DNA of 64,000 nucleotides, taken from the NCBI GenBank assembly GCA_950106755.1, contig OX467091.1, forward strand, positions 8,387,538 through 8,451,537. Reading direction: 5' to 3'. A program made the position numbers and the translations under genes. This document shows, in pieces, positions 12,150 through 25,514 of the stretch (within the stretch, counting starts at the first letter, position 1; each line of letters begins with the position of its first letter). Source of the DNA: Climacium dendroides (Eukaryota > Streptophyta > Bryopsida > Hypnales > Climaciaceae). The notes beneath the pieces are model-generated. The model made no database searches and was not told the origin of the DNA. It saw only the letters and a program-made list of their open reading frames with translations.

Positions 12150-12645
12150 ATTAGGGATTGCAAAGCACATGAGGAACTTACACAAGAAGGGTGTTTCCTA
12201 TAGGGATCTAAAAGCTTCAAATGTTTTTTAAGATAATCTTGCTTTTGGATGTAGAAAAGACTTTAAGAAGAAGGTGTCAGGAATTCTTGTAGTTGATTTT
12301 GAATGCTCAATTGGAATTTTAGGAATTGGATTTTAGAGAACACCAGAGATATTGTCAGCACTAGGGAATCTAGAAACTATTACAAATGGGCAATGGAAGA
12401 GGGCCAATGTGTACAGTTATAGAATGATATGCTTTGAAATTGTAATAGGGCAAATTCCTTGTAATGGTGAGCTTGAAAACACCAAAACTAATCATCAACT
12501 TGTAATGAAAGGTAAAAAACTACAATTGTCAAATGACTTGAATGATGCAACAAAGGACTTGATCACTAAATGTTGGGTGTCAAATCCAAGATTGCAACCT
12601 ACATTCTCTAAAATTGTACATATGGTGAATATCACCTCCACAAGA
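12150..12645 (+). pseudogene. protein kinase pseudogene (C-lobe fragment)
   Basis: Seen: one frame carries recognisable kinase C-lobe motifs in order. YRDLKASN stands where HRDLKxxN is expected, VVDFE where DFG is expected, RTPEIL (APE region), ANVYSYRMICFEIVIGQIP (DVxSxG region) and a final CWVSNPRLQPTF matching CWxxxPxxRPTF. The N-lobe is missing. Stops: TAA at 12229-12231 and TAG at 12334-12336, the latter replacing the usual W before R-P/A-E. No introns interrupt it, so it may be a retrocopy or exon fragment. The HRD, DFG and W changes each fit a single transition. Confidence 0.8.
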
Positions 12646-12759
12646 CAATATCAATTCAAGTACCTGTTGTTTCTTACTATAGGTCACCTTATATTGAATT
12701 TCTTGAAATATTCATCTTTTGGAATCCTTGTTAATTCTTATAATTTCATGCAATCATAG

Positions 12760-14700
12760 ATATTTTGCTAAATTATACGATGTTTGGTTTTATTGTTTTG
12801 AAATCATTGTTAATTAATTGTCTTGTTTGTCTTATTTAGTTTTTAATAAATTGTGTCTAGACTTTTCAATCTAGTTGTAATATCTCTTATCTAATTGTTG
12901 TTGTGGACTTAGTTGCTTGTAATGATTGGGATGCAAGGCAAATTGTATGATTGCTTCTCTCTTCATATTGTGTATTATATTTTAAGTATAAATGTGGCTT
13001 ACTTTTTTGAGTGGAGCTTGTGGAAAGTAATGATTTTGTTTCCTAATTGACTATTGCATACTTGTATTGTAGATTATTTGGCATTGGTCATGAGTTGCCT
13101 CTACAATACTATTTAGCAACGGTTCAAGAAATTAATGACTACCTTGAAGAAGTAAGGAAAGTAATGCCAATTTGGTAAATGGCTTTGTTGATGAATATTC
13201 TTTTGAAACAAATACAAGGTGATTTGCTAAACCATGCTACTAATCAAGTCTTATTATCAATTTTGAAGTTATTGCAATATTGAATTTTGTTATTGACTTG
13301 TTCCTTTACTATTGTTAAAAATGTATATCTTTGAATTATAGCTCATGTGTTTGTTTGACTAACTCTTAGCAAAATTATTGTAGATTGTTGAAGCAAAGCA
13401 ATGTAGCCCACAAGCTAGCAAGATTACATCATTAGATACATCTTCTTAATTTAATAAGAAGATTTAGTGTTATTGAATGTAATAGTAATATAGAAAACTT
13501 TCATTTTACTATGAATTCAACTACATGATACACTTGCATGATGTATTGGGAGTGGAGAAGGTGAATTAGGCCAAGACATTTATCATATGACCTCATGATT
13601 ATTGAAGTTGAATAAAGGAATTGATTTAGATCTTTTCTTTGGATATAGGTGGTGTGGAATTTGAAGTTAGTGTTTTTCTCTATGCTTACAGTTAGCTACA
13701 CATTTCTGGATTAATTGTGAATGGAAGGATTGTATGTTTAATGTAACTTTTGTCATTTAGTTTTTAGAAACTTCATTGCATTTGTTGTTGAAATTAATGT
13801 CACAAGATTCTAATTTGTTATAATGGTATCTTGAAGTTTTTAGCCTTGTTACTAATTTTTGTTTATAGTTGTATGATCGACAATGTTTATGATCATCACC
13901 TTCATTCATTGATAAAAATTCTCAAGCAACCTTTGAGCAATGTGAAGTTATCATCATACTCTAAAAATGCAAACAATTAAAAATATTGTTTCTTTTTCAA
14001 ATACTTGTATGAATCCAAGGTCATATATGTTTGTAAATTTAAAGATAGAATGCAAAAACCACTATTACAATTTACTATTCAAACATCAAAGAGAAATATA
14101 TATTTTGACCAATAGGGTCATTTGAATGATGTCTTCTTCACTATAGAAAAAGAAATGTCGGACAAGTTACCATAGAACTAATAGAAGTAAACAATTCATC
14201 ATCCAAATAATAGTATTGATCAAAATTTAAATTTGGTCAAATCCTCTACCAATGATGTGTAACTTCAAAAAATGTCAAAAGTCTTAATGAATTATACAAG
14301 TTGGAAATTGCTAAGGAGCCAATACAATTGATTCTTAATTAATGGTTACAAGGTTGATTAATGGTTCTAAAGTATCTTAGGATTTATGGCATGAGATTGA
14401 AGATTTAGATTGAAAATTACCATCATTCATCAACCACCACCTTTGAAAATATTAGTCGATTTTGATCTTATTTTAGTTTCCTTTATGTTAAAATTGCCAC
14501 AAATACATCAATATCACCCAAAGTTTATAAGATGCAAGAATGAATCCTATTAGTGTGTCATACTAGTATACCAAAGTTGCATTATTTAAAATTAGTGCAA
14601 ACAAAAATATCATAATTATACTAAAATCTACAATCAAATTGATTTGGGGAAATTTGTCTTCACTAATAATAAATAAATAAATGCATGAATACCCTCCTAA
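12760..14700. other. AT-rich intergenic stretch
   Basis: About 1.9 kb of AT-rich DNA after the kinase fragment. A short tract near 13080-13180 has slightly more coding-like composition but no frame I can name. Nothing else recognised. Confidence 0.35.
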
Positions 14701-15296
14701 ATATACTAGGGCTCACAAGTAGGATTCAACAATAAGATACAAATTCATTATTATTAATTAAAACCTAATGTTCTACAAGTAGTACGAAGTTTAGTTCTAT
14801 TTAAGTTCTATAAATAATAAATCCTAGTTCCAACTATTATAGCTATGATCGTTGTTATGTCTAAATAAGCATTGTCAACATGAGCTTCTATAAGCAAATC
14901 CACACTAGCATCACAACAAACAAAAATTATGTAGGATGCCACCCATACAACAAAACCTTGGAACAAATCAAGAAAATCACATAATGAACAAGTAGCATTT
15001 GACTAGTCACATTTGCTAGTCAATTAATAATGTGTAGACATGAATGTTGTCAACTGCTTGATTTGTATACCTTAGAACTTGGGTCATATTTTACAGGACA
15101 TCAACACCTTTATAGTATCCAAAATAATACTTCTATAATTATGAATATCCCAAATTGACTTGCTAAATTTTAAGCTTAGCACAATTTATTTAAGTATTTG
15201 GAAATGCATCCACAATACATAGCCTAGTACTTTTATAGCTAATTGATGAAGTAATGAACCTACGCATGTACAAACATCTAGGAAACACTTTTCACA

Positions 15297-15515
15297 CCAA
15301 TCTTCTTTCATGACTTTGACCTTTTGAAGAATGTATTCCTTTCTTTGTACTTTTGGGATTCTTTATAAGTTTTTTCATATTTTCAACCCATAAACTCTTG
15401 GCCTTGGAGATCATCCATTGTATACAAGCGTGTGATCAATTATTGGACCCCAGTTGTCACATTCAAAACATTTGTAAACAAGTACACCTTCCCGTTTCTT
15501 TCCTTCCTTGCAAAA
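15297..15515 (-). pseudogene. Yippee-like exon 2, decayed copy
   Basis: Counterpart of the intact exon at 30001-30228. Stretches such as CATGACTTTGACCTTTTGAA and AACAAGTACACC are still alignable, but internal deletions and substitutions destroy the frame and the CxxC zinc ligands. No matching exon 1 was found upstream, so this is a truncated duplicate. Confidence 0.75.
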
Positions 15516-16189
15516 GACAAAACTCTCATTTAATTATCAATTAGACACATCACATTCATGAAAGGAACAATGTACAACTTGGACTCAATCATTATTGTCA
15601 AATTATCCAATATCCTCCAATTTCCATACATTTTTTTCCTTAGTACACTTTATATATTATGGCAATTTTGATATTCCTTTCTAGAAGCAAGTATTTTCAC
15701 TAAAAGCATTGATAGTCAACCAACTATTATAAAATGTAGATACTACAAATCACAATGAAAAAGATAGTTGTGCTCAAGGTATCTACATGTGAAAACTCAA
15801 GTTGAAATTAAATAAAGGCCATGTGCAACATTGTATAATCACAACATTACAACTCAAGTTCTACAATGTAGCATTCCCATGTCAAAAGCATTCAATTATT
15901 CAATAATGGAATAAGTATATCATTCATAGAATTTAACAAACAGAGCACCAATACATGCCAAGACAATTCTTTCATTTTTGAAAACTAATTCTATTGTATA
16001 ATTACATAGATTGAACATCTATAAAATATGCTCAAAAAAATGCTTGTTATGTTTTTATTAATATCATCCATACTTTGCAAAAAGTAGCTAGTAACACAAA
16101 TTTTAAAACTAGATTCTTTCAAGAATTCTAAATAAAATTAAATAAAACATTCCTTCTTATTCACAAGAATTCTTTCCAAAGCCACGAGT

Positions 16190-16395
16190 GATCATTGTAA
16201 GCTCCCATATGTTTTGTAGTGAGGCTTCAATATGATTGTTGTAACCAAGACATGAACATCCTCCATATATTTTGTAGGGAGACTTCAATATGATTGTTGT
16301 AACCAAGACATGAACAACCTCTACATATAATTTATAGAAAGGCTTCAATATAATTGTTGTAATCAAGACATCAACAAACCTTTCCATACATCACA
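16190..16395. repeat. three-unit tandem repeat, about 63 bp
   Basis: Units share GGCTTCAATATGATTGTTGT, then AACCAAGACATGAACA. The paralogous position in the intact Yippee intron (near 30845) has only part of one unit, so the expansion happened in copy A after the duplication. Confidence 0.65.
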
Positions 16396-17439
16396 AAGAA
16401 AATTCTTTACATAATGTCTACAAGTTATTAAATTCCAATAAGTCTAATTCCATTAAAGACCCTATTTCATTAGTCCTAGCAAAATCACCACATCTTTACT
16501 TGCAACAATACAAATGTTTAAAAATGAACTCTTTGGTTATCAAGTTACCAAATACTAGCACATTTTTTTTATCACTATCTATTATGTCTTTGTTTCCAAG
16601 TGTTGCAAAAGGACTATTTGAATCTATTATTATAATTTTAAAAGGCTCCAATATTACTTCAATAGACATTCAATACTTATTGTATTGACACAGTATTGGT
16701 CATAAAATCAATTGAAAGCACAAATTACGGTAAACCTAACATTTACATCAACAATAGAATCTCAATTGAATGTCAATTTCATTAAATTGTCAATGTTCCA
16801 CAAGCCTGAAATTGTGACACATATCTTCATCAAAGCATGCATCAAAGTTTAATTTCAAGCCACAAACTAGGACTAGTATAGATTTTGGTTTCAAGCCACA
16901 TGGCCTAAACCTTGCCAAAGTAATGAAATATCTTCAATTTAATGAAATGGCCACAGAAGCTAGTTTAAGAACTTCACTAGGTGCCTTTTGTAAATTGTTG
17001 ACGCCTAAGGACCAACAATCTAAAGCTCTAAAATGATCTATCCTATGCAACAATCCATTATGTTCTACAATAATATAATTAAGATGGGTTAAATCGTATA
17101 TCACCTAAACCATGCATCAAGAAACTTTGCATGTTTTGGTCCAAACAAAGATGTATCACTACAACAAAAGCAGTGTTTTATGACTGCAAAATATGACTGC
17201 AGTGAGTCATAAAATCAAAAAATACGACTCACGCAGAAATCACTGTAGATGACTCGGAATATGACTGACTCCAGTCGTTTAGAACCAGTCGCTTCAGACA
17301 TCAGTCATATTGGCAGTCATATTTTTCGAGAGGTATAAATACCCATTTTTAGCCATAGTATGCCAACATGACATATATTTTGACTTTCCTAGGGGAGTCT
17401 TGACTTTTTCTTGAGTTGCTTGGGCAAACAAAAAAATCC

Positions 17440-17820
17440 TACATGGAATATGACTATGGTCAGTCATACTTTTGGATGACGTGGAATATGACTGCGGTCA
17501 ATCATATTTTTGGATGACGTGGAATATGACTACGGTCAGTCATATTTTTAGATGACATGGAATATGACTACAATGAGTCATATTTTTTGATGACATGAAA
17601 TATGACTGCAGTCAATCATATTTTTTTATGGCATGGAATATGACTGCAGTTAGTCATATTTTTTGATGGCATGGAATATGACTGTAGTCAGTCATATTTT
17701 TGGATGACATGGAATATGACTGAGGTGAGTCATATTTTGTAGTAATGTAGAATACGACTCTCGTCAGTCATATTTTATGGAATATGACTTCTGTAAGTCA
17801 TATTTTTGGCTTCATGAAGT
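17440..17820. repeat. 38-bp subterminal tandem array in the CACTA element
   Basis: About nine imperfect units of GGAATATGACTGCGGTCA followed by ATCATATTTTTGGATGAC. Each holds a TATGACTG...CAGTCATA dyad that repeats the element's terminal motif. The likely role, by family knowledge, is transposase binding. Confidence 0.75.
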
Positions 17821-18480
17821 TGCAAGTAGCTTCCAATGTCTTTGTTTCAACTTTTGATGCCTGCATATACAATTAAAGAAATGAGAGGTTAGTTTTTAGT
17901 GATTGAACAACAAAGCCTAACCTTCAAAAATTTACAATCAACACAAAATATGTAGCTCAAGTTTAGGATAGGAAGAATAAGATTGATAATGGAGGAAACA
18001 AGAAAAAAAATATAAGTACTAAGAGATAACAAGAATCAAAAGTTAAAATGCAATAAGGAATAAGAAGCAACAACTAAGACACAATAAGAAACAAGAAGCA
18101 ACACAAAACAAGAAACAACAACTAAGACACAATATGAGGCAACAATTAAGACATAAGAACAAATAAAAAGCAACAACTAAGATACAAGTAGAAACAAGAA
18201 GCACCAACTAAGACATGACAAGAAACAACAAGAAATGAAAGTATAGATGCAACAAGAAGAAATAAGAAGCAAGAACTACAAAACAAGAGGAAACAAAAAA
18301 ACAAGAACTATGAAGAAGAAAGAGTTCAAATGCAAGAGAAAGAAAGAATTTAAATGCAACAATAAGAAACAAGAAGCATGAACTAGAGAGCAACAAGAAA
18401 CAAGAGTTAAGATGCAACAAAAAGCAACAACAAGTGAGAGCTAAGAGACAATAAAAAGTAAGGAAGAAGAGCCACAAGAA

Positions 18481-18625
18481 GTGACGGCTAGGGTTTCAAA
18501 ACCCTAAAAACTGGCGGCTAGGGTTTCAAAACCCTAAAAAAATGACGGCTAGGGTATCAAAATCCTAAAAAAATAGTGACTAGGATTCAAAATCCAAAAA
18601 AGTAGGTGACTAGGATTTCAAAATT
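18481..18625. repeat. four hairpin units with telomere-like arms
   Basis: Four units of about 40 bp of the type GGCTAGGGTTTCAAAACCCTA. TAGGGTTT and AAACCCTA form a short hairpin. The last two units are degraded. Confidence 0.6.
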
Positions 18626-20082
18626 TTAAACAATGACTTCTCTATATTTTTTTGGAATTGCCCAAATTTTTCTTGAATTGCCCAAAACAAAAAAAAATCA
18701 CTATTATATGAAAATATTAGTGATAATATGACTCAATGTTCCTAAACATGTTCCCAACGTTCCCAAACATGTTCCCTACGTTCCCTATGAAGTACTTTAG
18801 TATTCCTAATGGCCGTATAGTATACGCTTGTGAAGTACAAGGCGTAAAAATAACTGGCAGTCATATTTTGCAGTCATATTTCTCCCCAAAGTATTGGCCT
18901 TCAAGAATATGACTGCAAGCAGTCGCCAATCATCCTCAGTCATAATTTTGCAGTCATAAAACACTGCCATTGTTGTAGTGTATAAAATTGAACAACAGAA
19001 AGCTTCCATATGATTACTCCAAATTGCTAAAAAAAAACATGACTACCAATTTGGGTAGTTTGGTCCTACAACAAATGCAAAAAAACAAACTAACATATGT
19101 GTTGGATGGTCAACCCCCAAATACTCAAGGCCTTTTTGAGCTTCTAGGAATTTGCTCTTAATTGAACAAAGAGCAAACATTTTGATAAGTTGTATCAATT
19201 TTTTTGAATTGTAACCATACAAATTCAAACTAGACATGTTAAGTATCACATGAGAAAAGAAAACTTAACAATATCATTCATGGATTGAGCAAAAACTTCA
19301 AAAGTTTAACACAAACCACCCTCGTTTCATCTCCATCTGAAGGAGCATGTTGAGCACACCGAAACAAAGCAACCATGAGAACCTTGAAACTAGTGAAGAT
19401 TTGCAGTTGAACTTATGCAATAGCCCAACCGCTTCTACCGCAACTGCTACTCGGGACACACCGACGCACCCTTGGAGCTCATGAAAAACAATTGCCACCG
19501 TAGCAACCCCCAATTTACGAGAATTCAGCACCTTAGGGATTCACACATGAACCCAATTGAACCCCACAAAAAGGCGAGCAGAGCAACCACAAGACATTGC
19601 CAAACGCCCCTGAAGCCAACTCCATTGGCTTCTATTTTTTCTCACCAACTTCTCATTTCGATTCTTCATTTGCTTAGTGAAGAAGGTGTAATTGCTACTA
19701 GTCTTTGGAGTTCTCATTTTGCAATGTTATTGTATATTGTGGAATTGAATCAATTGTTGAAGTTGTCACATTATGCAATAATTTCTTTCTGATTTAGGAA
19801 AACAACCAACTTAAATGAAATTGAGGGGACACATGTAGTAGAGGCAACCTCACATCTCCATTGCCTCCCTAGGAAAGCTTACAATGCCAATTCTAATTAC
19901 AATTTTTTGAACCTTCAAGAAATTAGTTTTAAATTTTTGAAGTTGAAATGCAGTGATCACTAAAAGCAATCACATCCTAAAATATACACTGCTAGTACAT
20001 TGAAGAAAGCAAAATGTACCACTATAATGTCATAATTGCTTTTAGAACATGAGTGCTTTTACAGCATCATGGGTGCTTTTAA

Positions 20083-23000
20083 CCCCAAAATGACCCTGCA
20101 ATTTCCGTGACTTCATAGCTGTAGTGGAGAGGCCAACTGATTTTGAATTATTGCAGTACTAGAATAGGTCGGAAGGAAAAAGTGACCGTACAAATGGGAA
20201 GTAGACTTGTCATGTAGCATACAATAATTTTGGTGAACACGAAAGACTCCAAAAAGGACGGTAGATTAGGAACTTCAGAGCATTGACACAAGGGCCAAAA
20301 CATGCTAAATCTGATGTCGTGCCTCACTTTGGGCGATGCCGCACTCTGATTACTTCACAAAATCAAGTGAAATTTTCGAGATTCTATACTATGGATGCAT
20401 CCTCGCACTGTTACTACTGAATTTTTACAAATGGTGCCAGGGAATTTGAGTAAAAGGATTTTGATGTTCGGTGTGTCAACGACCACTTCTGGTACTAAAT
20501 CTTGAACACAAATCGATTGAAAAAAATGGGTAAATGGTAGGCAAAATCCAAACGGTGAGCTGGTCACATGTACAACAACACAACATCAAAAAAAATTTCA
20601 AGCTAATCTGATGGTCAATTCAAAAGTTAATTGCATTGTAAGACATTGGAGGGGGTGACCCGACAAAGGTGAGGGTGAGGGAGGCGGGAAGCACACGTGG
20701 AAACTGCCACGCTAGCGTGGGATGCACCTACTGTCATTGCTAACTCGGCTATTGCATGGAGGGAAAGGCCACCACTATGAAGGACAAACCGACGCCTTAT
20801 ACGACCTGCGCCGCTCATATAGGAGGACCACAGCTCCTCTACTTCGGCAGCAAGCGCAACCAGAGAAAGAGGCAAATCATCAGGCAAAGTCGAAAGAAAA
20901 TCACACAAACACATTCAATGTTCATGTTTTCAGACAATCCACAAATCAAATTGACATAATGGCATCACAATCATAAGTCTTCCAATGATATTGTGAGGTC
21001 TCAGGTGGAGAAAACAAAGAGCAGTATTGCTCAATGAATTTGCCGTACTCTCCAAAAAAAATTCTACGAAGTAGATGATTAGACCACCTAATCACTCTGA
21101 GATGGCTACAGACTCCCAAGATCCGCCAAATAACAAATAGTTGCAGTGCTGAAATGGCCATCGAGATGGCTTGCGATTTCTTCTGTAGACTTCGAATATG
21201 AAGCAATGGCTGGCACAATGCTGCCATGCTCCTACATGAAACCTGCAAAAAAATGAAAGTTACTTCAATACTTTCGCAGCATGCTTTGGAATGCTGTGGA
21301 CCTTCAGAAAACAGTGCCCCTCACACATGTACGCTCCTCCACACCCTGGGCAGTATCGAATCTGTTTGCGGCCACAAATGATGCACTTGCGTCAGAGTTT
21401 GATGTGACGGGCTGAGTAATGCAAACCATGGTCTGTATGATTGAATGCAGCCCTAGTGCGCCTAGGCCACACTTCGGGGTCGTAGAGTCTATTTGCAACT
21501 TCATAATGAAATTCCACTCGTGACATGAAGCACTTCTGACCACAGCCGATGGCATGAGCCTTGTACAGTACGTATGAATTCCCCAAACTCGTATCCAAGA
21601 CAAATAACAACAACTGGTGCCACCATTTGTCGGACCGGAGTTGGGCCGTATACTCCATCCTGCATTCGTCCACAAGGTCCACCCCTCTCATCATTTCTTG
21701 ATATTCAAGAACAATGGGAGAGGTGTGATACTCACGATGGCCTTTTTGACGAGTCCACCTTGAGCAAGTCGTACCTTCAACAATCGGGTCTACTGATGTA
21801 CTAAGTAAATGCACAGGGATAGTGTCGAACCAAACTATGGCTGCCATGCACCTAGAACGGTGCATGGCCACGATGAGGCCGCCACGTTCACCATGGACCT
21901 GCCCATATGCTGCCAAATTGGGGGGCATGCCAACCCTCTTGGGTATAATTGTACCCTTAACGAGGAAGCCATCTTGCAAAAGCTCATCGAAAAGTTTGGG
22001 CGAAGAAAAGAACCTATTGGTAACTACAATATGGCCAAGATCCTTCAGATCAGAGACAAGTGCCTTCACGACTTTTAGGCCAAGGTCTTTATCAGCTTTT
22101 TTGCCTTTTCGGCCAGTATAGACTTGAAGGTCATATACATATCTGTACTTGCTATTTGCCATGCACCACACCTTGATCCCATATTTGATAGGCTTATTCC
22201 TCATATACTGTTTTATACTACAACGCCTACCCCGATAGGGAATCATGATCTCGTCCACACAAATATGACACTCGCATCTATAGAGCCGCTTCAAAGTTTG
22301 TACAAAGGCATCTAATAGCCAACACACCTTTGCGATCTTGTCGTACTCACTATTGGCCTTGTTTGTCACTAGCTTGTTATTATCAACTAGATGTACATTA
22401 CGGGTGATCTTTTCGAAGCGAGCCCTACGCATACATCCTTTTACTAATGGGCATCCAAAGAAACTTCTGTGAGACCAGTACAAGCGATTACTTGGAAGTT
22501 TCTTCTACCCCATCCTAATACATAAGCCTAACCAACAACGAATCTCTTGTGGAGAAACATCACTCCAATTCAAGCCCCCATTGGTTCTTGCAGGATTTCT
22601 GTAACTAGGTTGCTTCGCATACTTGTTAGTCTCATTACAGATCAGTTGCAACGTTTCGACTGGCCAAAACTGATCAAAAAATTCGTAAACGCCCGTGGAG
22701 CAACGACTTAGACGCTTCACAGGCCCTGACATGGGTCCTATAAAAGGTAGTCGTGGACGAAGAAGGGTCGTACTAAGCTCTTGCCAATGCTCTAGGGCAT
22801 ACCGATCCTCGAAATCTAAGGAATGGAAGTCAATATCGGGTTGGGAAAGGATAGTATCTTCCATGACCTCAGGTTCACTACCAGAATCTGAAAGGGCCCA
22901 ATCTGAATTACCTGAATCACTATAGCCTCGCCAATCGACAAATTCGGGAGCCCAGTCGGAATCAGATGCTTCGTCGTCACTGTTGCCACCGACCCCCGCA

Positions 23001-25514
23001 AGGTAACTTGGCAAGTCCAATGTGAAGGTGTTTCTTCCTGCAGCTGTGTGACTTCCGTCATTGGTATCATTCACATCTACTCGAGCTGATGCTGCCAACA
23101 AGTCTTCTTCAGCAGTAGGTTCACAAAAATCCTTGGCCACAACGTGTGCTCCCAGGACCCCACTGAAATCGACTTTCAACACCCTGATACCTATAATTGC
23201 ATGTTCAAAATCCCGAAGCACTTCCCCCAACAACATATTCGCTAACCCCACACGTAGGCTTAAATCCAATAGATTCCGCGGTACCCACACAAAAGTGACT
23301 ACCATGTCCTCAATTGGTGGTGAAGTTGGTAGTGCTCCTCCAATTTCTACAGAATGCAAGCAGCCTCCCTCGTCGCTGCAAAAGCCATACCAATGTGTGC
23401 TATCAAGATTTCTTGAATGAACTTCTACTTCATTGTCCTCTTGAATAGGACGTTTCCCTTTCCGGATTACTCTGAGCCGTTCTGCACTCTCACACCCTGA
23501 TCCCAGAGTCTCCTTGCAATCGAGGAGAGTGTTCGTGCCCCCCTCTAAGTCAGAACTATGCCCTCCGTCTTCTTCTTGCGAGGGCAAAAGCAATCTGTGA
23601 ACTCCGTGGCAGTCATCATGCATCCGGAACATGAAATTCACCGGGACATTCCTTTGTAGTCGCGGTGCTCTCAGAGGATCTACATGAATCTGTGCCCTAC
23701 TCCAAGTAAGCGGTGTTAGCATTGGATCTCGGTTGCATTGTATATCCGCTGTTCCGAAGCCTTCACCCTTTTTTTCAACATGTTTGCACAGTTCTCCCCC
23801 TTGACAAGAACTCATCCTCCCTTCTACAGAATCACTAATGTCATCTGAATTGCATTCCCTTCCTTTGCTTCCCTCAAGAATTTGCCCCCCACTCTTCTGG
23901 CCGTGCCTTCGTTGCCCCTTCCGACCCCGACCCCGACCCCAACTCCCTCCCCGACCCCCATGTCGTTTAGAGTACTGAGGAATCACCTCCGACACCTGGT
24001 TCGTGCCGTCCTCTGTTGCTTGTCTAATGGGTACAGTGTTTTTTTGGCCCCCTTTCGTGCACATACTTGTCTTCTGCTTGCTTGCGACAGAATTCCCTTC
24101 TACGGAGGCGATCTCGGAGAGAAGAGCATCCAGTTGACTGCAAGGAATCAGGTGATTTGGGGGCGCATGGTTGTCCTTCGATGGCGATGCTCTCCCGACT
24201 GCAAAGAGTTGGAGTTTGCGTCGATTTGGGGGGGGGGCGAAGTAGGGGATCGGATGCACTGTCTGGACTTTGTGCATTTGGCATCGTCGGTGATGATGGT
24301 TCGGAAATAGTCCTCTCCTCTATTAAGGCCTGGGCTACTACTAAGTTGTTTGCCCTTGTTCTCTCCCGCTCCCGCCATTTTACCTTGCGTTGGCAAGCAG
24401 GTGATCGGAGAAGCAAGCGTTCTTGCGCTGCCTCTCGGGCCCTCAATTTCACCGATACTTGCGCGTTCATCTTCATCAGGCCAGCGCTCCCTGACGAGGT
24501 GGAAAATGTCGTCTGGGAAGTCACACTTCTTGCGCCACCCTAAAATAAAAGCGAGATTGCTATAAAACAGAATTCGCCAATTCCTTGGCTTGAGAACTTC
24601 CGGCAAATGATGAATTTTCTTGCACCGAGGAAGTGAGAGAAGGTGACCCTCATCGAGGCAAGCAAGGATTCGCTCCCTCTGATCTGGAGTGGCATCAATG
24701 TCAATCAACCAAGTGTTGAGGATGCGTGATTGCTTGAGGCAAAAGTCGGGGAATTGTGCAATGGGAGTGGTGCATAAATTTGCCATGGCGCTACAGACTC
24801 TAGCCGAAGACAGGTACAAGTGAAAGCGCAATTCAGAGATTAGAAGGAGTGGGGCATAGAGAAATTGGCCCATTGACAATTGCTTGAATGTGATTCCACT
24901 CCCTTGCATCATGAGACGCCAACAATCACCTGCAGGCCATGGATTGCGACCTTGAGACCTTCTCCGATTTGCAAATCACTCCGTCGCCATCACTAGTACA
25001 ATCTCAATCTCCCTAAACCCTAAACCACTATCAAATTGGAGATGTCCTTCTCCGGATCCAAAGCCTCCGCACAGCAACTCCAGGCAATTGAGTAGGTAAC
25101 CCTAGACGTTTATCCTCGATCCTTCGCATAGAAAATAGTTTCTCTCATTCAAGAAGGAGGCACAACTTCAGTTGAAGAATAAAGAACACTAAACCCTTGG
25201 CGGGAAGGTCCGTATCACGAAGGACAGAGTAGCATCTCCAACGGAATTTTTCCGGGTCGTCAACGACGTCACCCGGGCAGGGACACCCGACGTGGCACAG
25301 GATTGTTGCCTTCGTCACAGGACCCCTATCCACGTAAACCACTCCCTAAAACAGTAGACACTTTAGCAATATACATTTTTGATACCTCCACATTCACAAT
25401 TTTATGCCCTAGAAGTTTACAGTTGACAAAGTTTTCAACTACATCACTAATTTTCCGTTATTTGACTTTGAAAAATGCTCGAGGACAGATTGTGTCCGTA
25501 GGGTCATTTTGGGG
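20083..25514 (-). mobile_element. full-length piggyBac element with TTAA target duplication
   Basis: Seen: CCCCAAAATGACCCT at 20083-20097 and its complement at 25500-25514 form perfect 15-bp terminal inverted repeats, each directly flanked by TTAA (20079-20082 and 25515-25518), the hallmark of piggyBac. Length 5432 bp. A minus-strand transposase gene fills 24912-21260. Beyond it, at 20100-21250, lies AT-rich DNA with a GC-richer patch near 20650-20870 of unknown content. piggyBac elements move by precise cut-and-paste. This copy's enzyme is broken. Confidence 0.93.
21260..24912 (-). pseudogene. piggyBac transposase (broken)
   Basis: Seen: residues near 22.8-22.5 kb match the start of the DDE_Tnp_1_7 family (PFIGPMSGP, QLICNETNKYA, WLGLCIRMG). 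The catalytic region follows in the same frame. The first acidic site is CVDEIMIPYRG, the third MMRGVDLVDE, but the second reads TNRFFSS where a DNxFxS motif is usual, so a catalytic D is N (codon 22016-22018). The C-terminal cysteine-rich finger (CIICGRKQIRYC, CGGAYMCEGHC) ends at TAA 21260-21262. Breaks: TAG at 22505-22507, TGA at 21392-21394 just before the finger, and a change of frame across a 10-base G run at 24228-24237. The N-terminal half is unusually long and includes an RGG-like stretch near 23.95 kb and an unrecognised domain at 24.9-24.5 kb, which could be a separate ORF. Confidence 0.88.

Larger units (their letters stand above)
17157..18980. mobile_element. non-autonomous CACTA (EnSpm) element
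   Basis: Seen: the ends CACTACAACAAAAGCAGTG and CACTGCCATTGTTGTAGTG form terminal inverted repeats of about 44 bp with few mismatches, flanked by TAT at 17154-17156 and 18981-18983, the 3-bp duplication expected of CACTA elements. Subterminal TATGACTGC motifs recur in both orientations, as in transposase binding regions of the family. The 1.8-kb interior has no transposase: about nine 38-bp repeats (17440-17820), a purine-rich AACAAGAAGCAAC tract (17990-18475) and hairpin units with telomere-like words (18481-18625). It needs an enzyme in trans. The paralogous empty site lies near 31423. Confidence 0.92.
14708..19635 (-). repeat. diverged duplicate of the Yippee locus (copy A)
   Basis: Once the CACTA insertion at 17157-18980 is removed, this segment aligns by eye along its length with 29349-31967. 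Matching landmarks: 14830/29480, 15020/29740 (ATTAATAATGTG), 15300/30003 (CATGACTTTG), 16500/30980 (TGCAACAATACAAATG) and 19595/31940 (CCAAACGCCCCTGAAGCCA). Similarity stops near 19635, before the first exon of the Yippee gene, so only exon 2, the intron and the 3' flank were copied. Copy A is more AT-rich; most differences look like C-to-T or G-to-A relative to copy B. Confidence 0.85.

Noticed and set aside
18208..18477. Minus-strand frame rich in L, F, S and C resembling membrane segments
   Set aside because: It is the complement of the low-complexity purine tract of the CACTA element.
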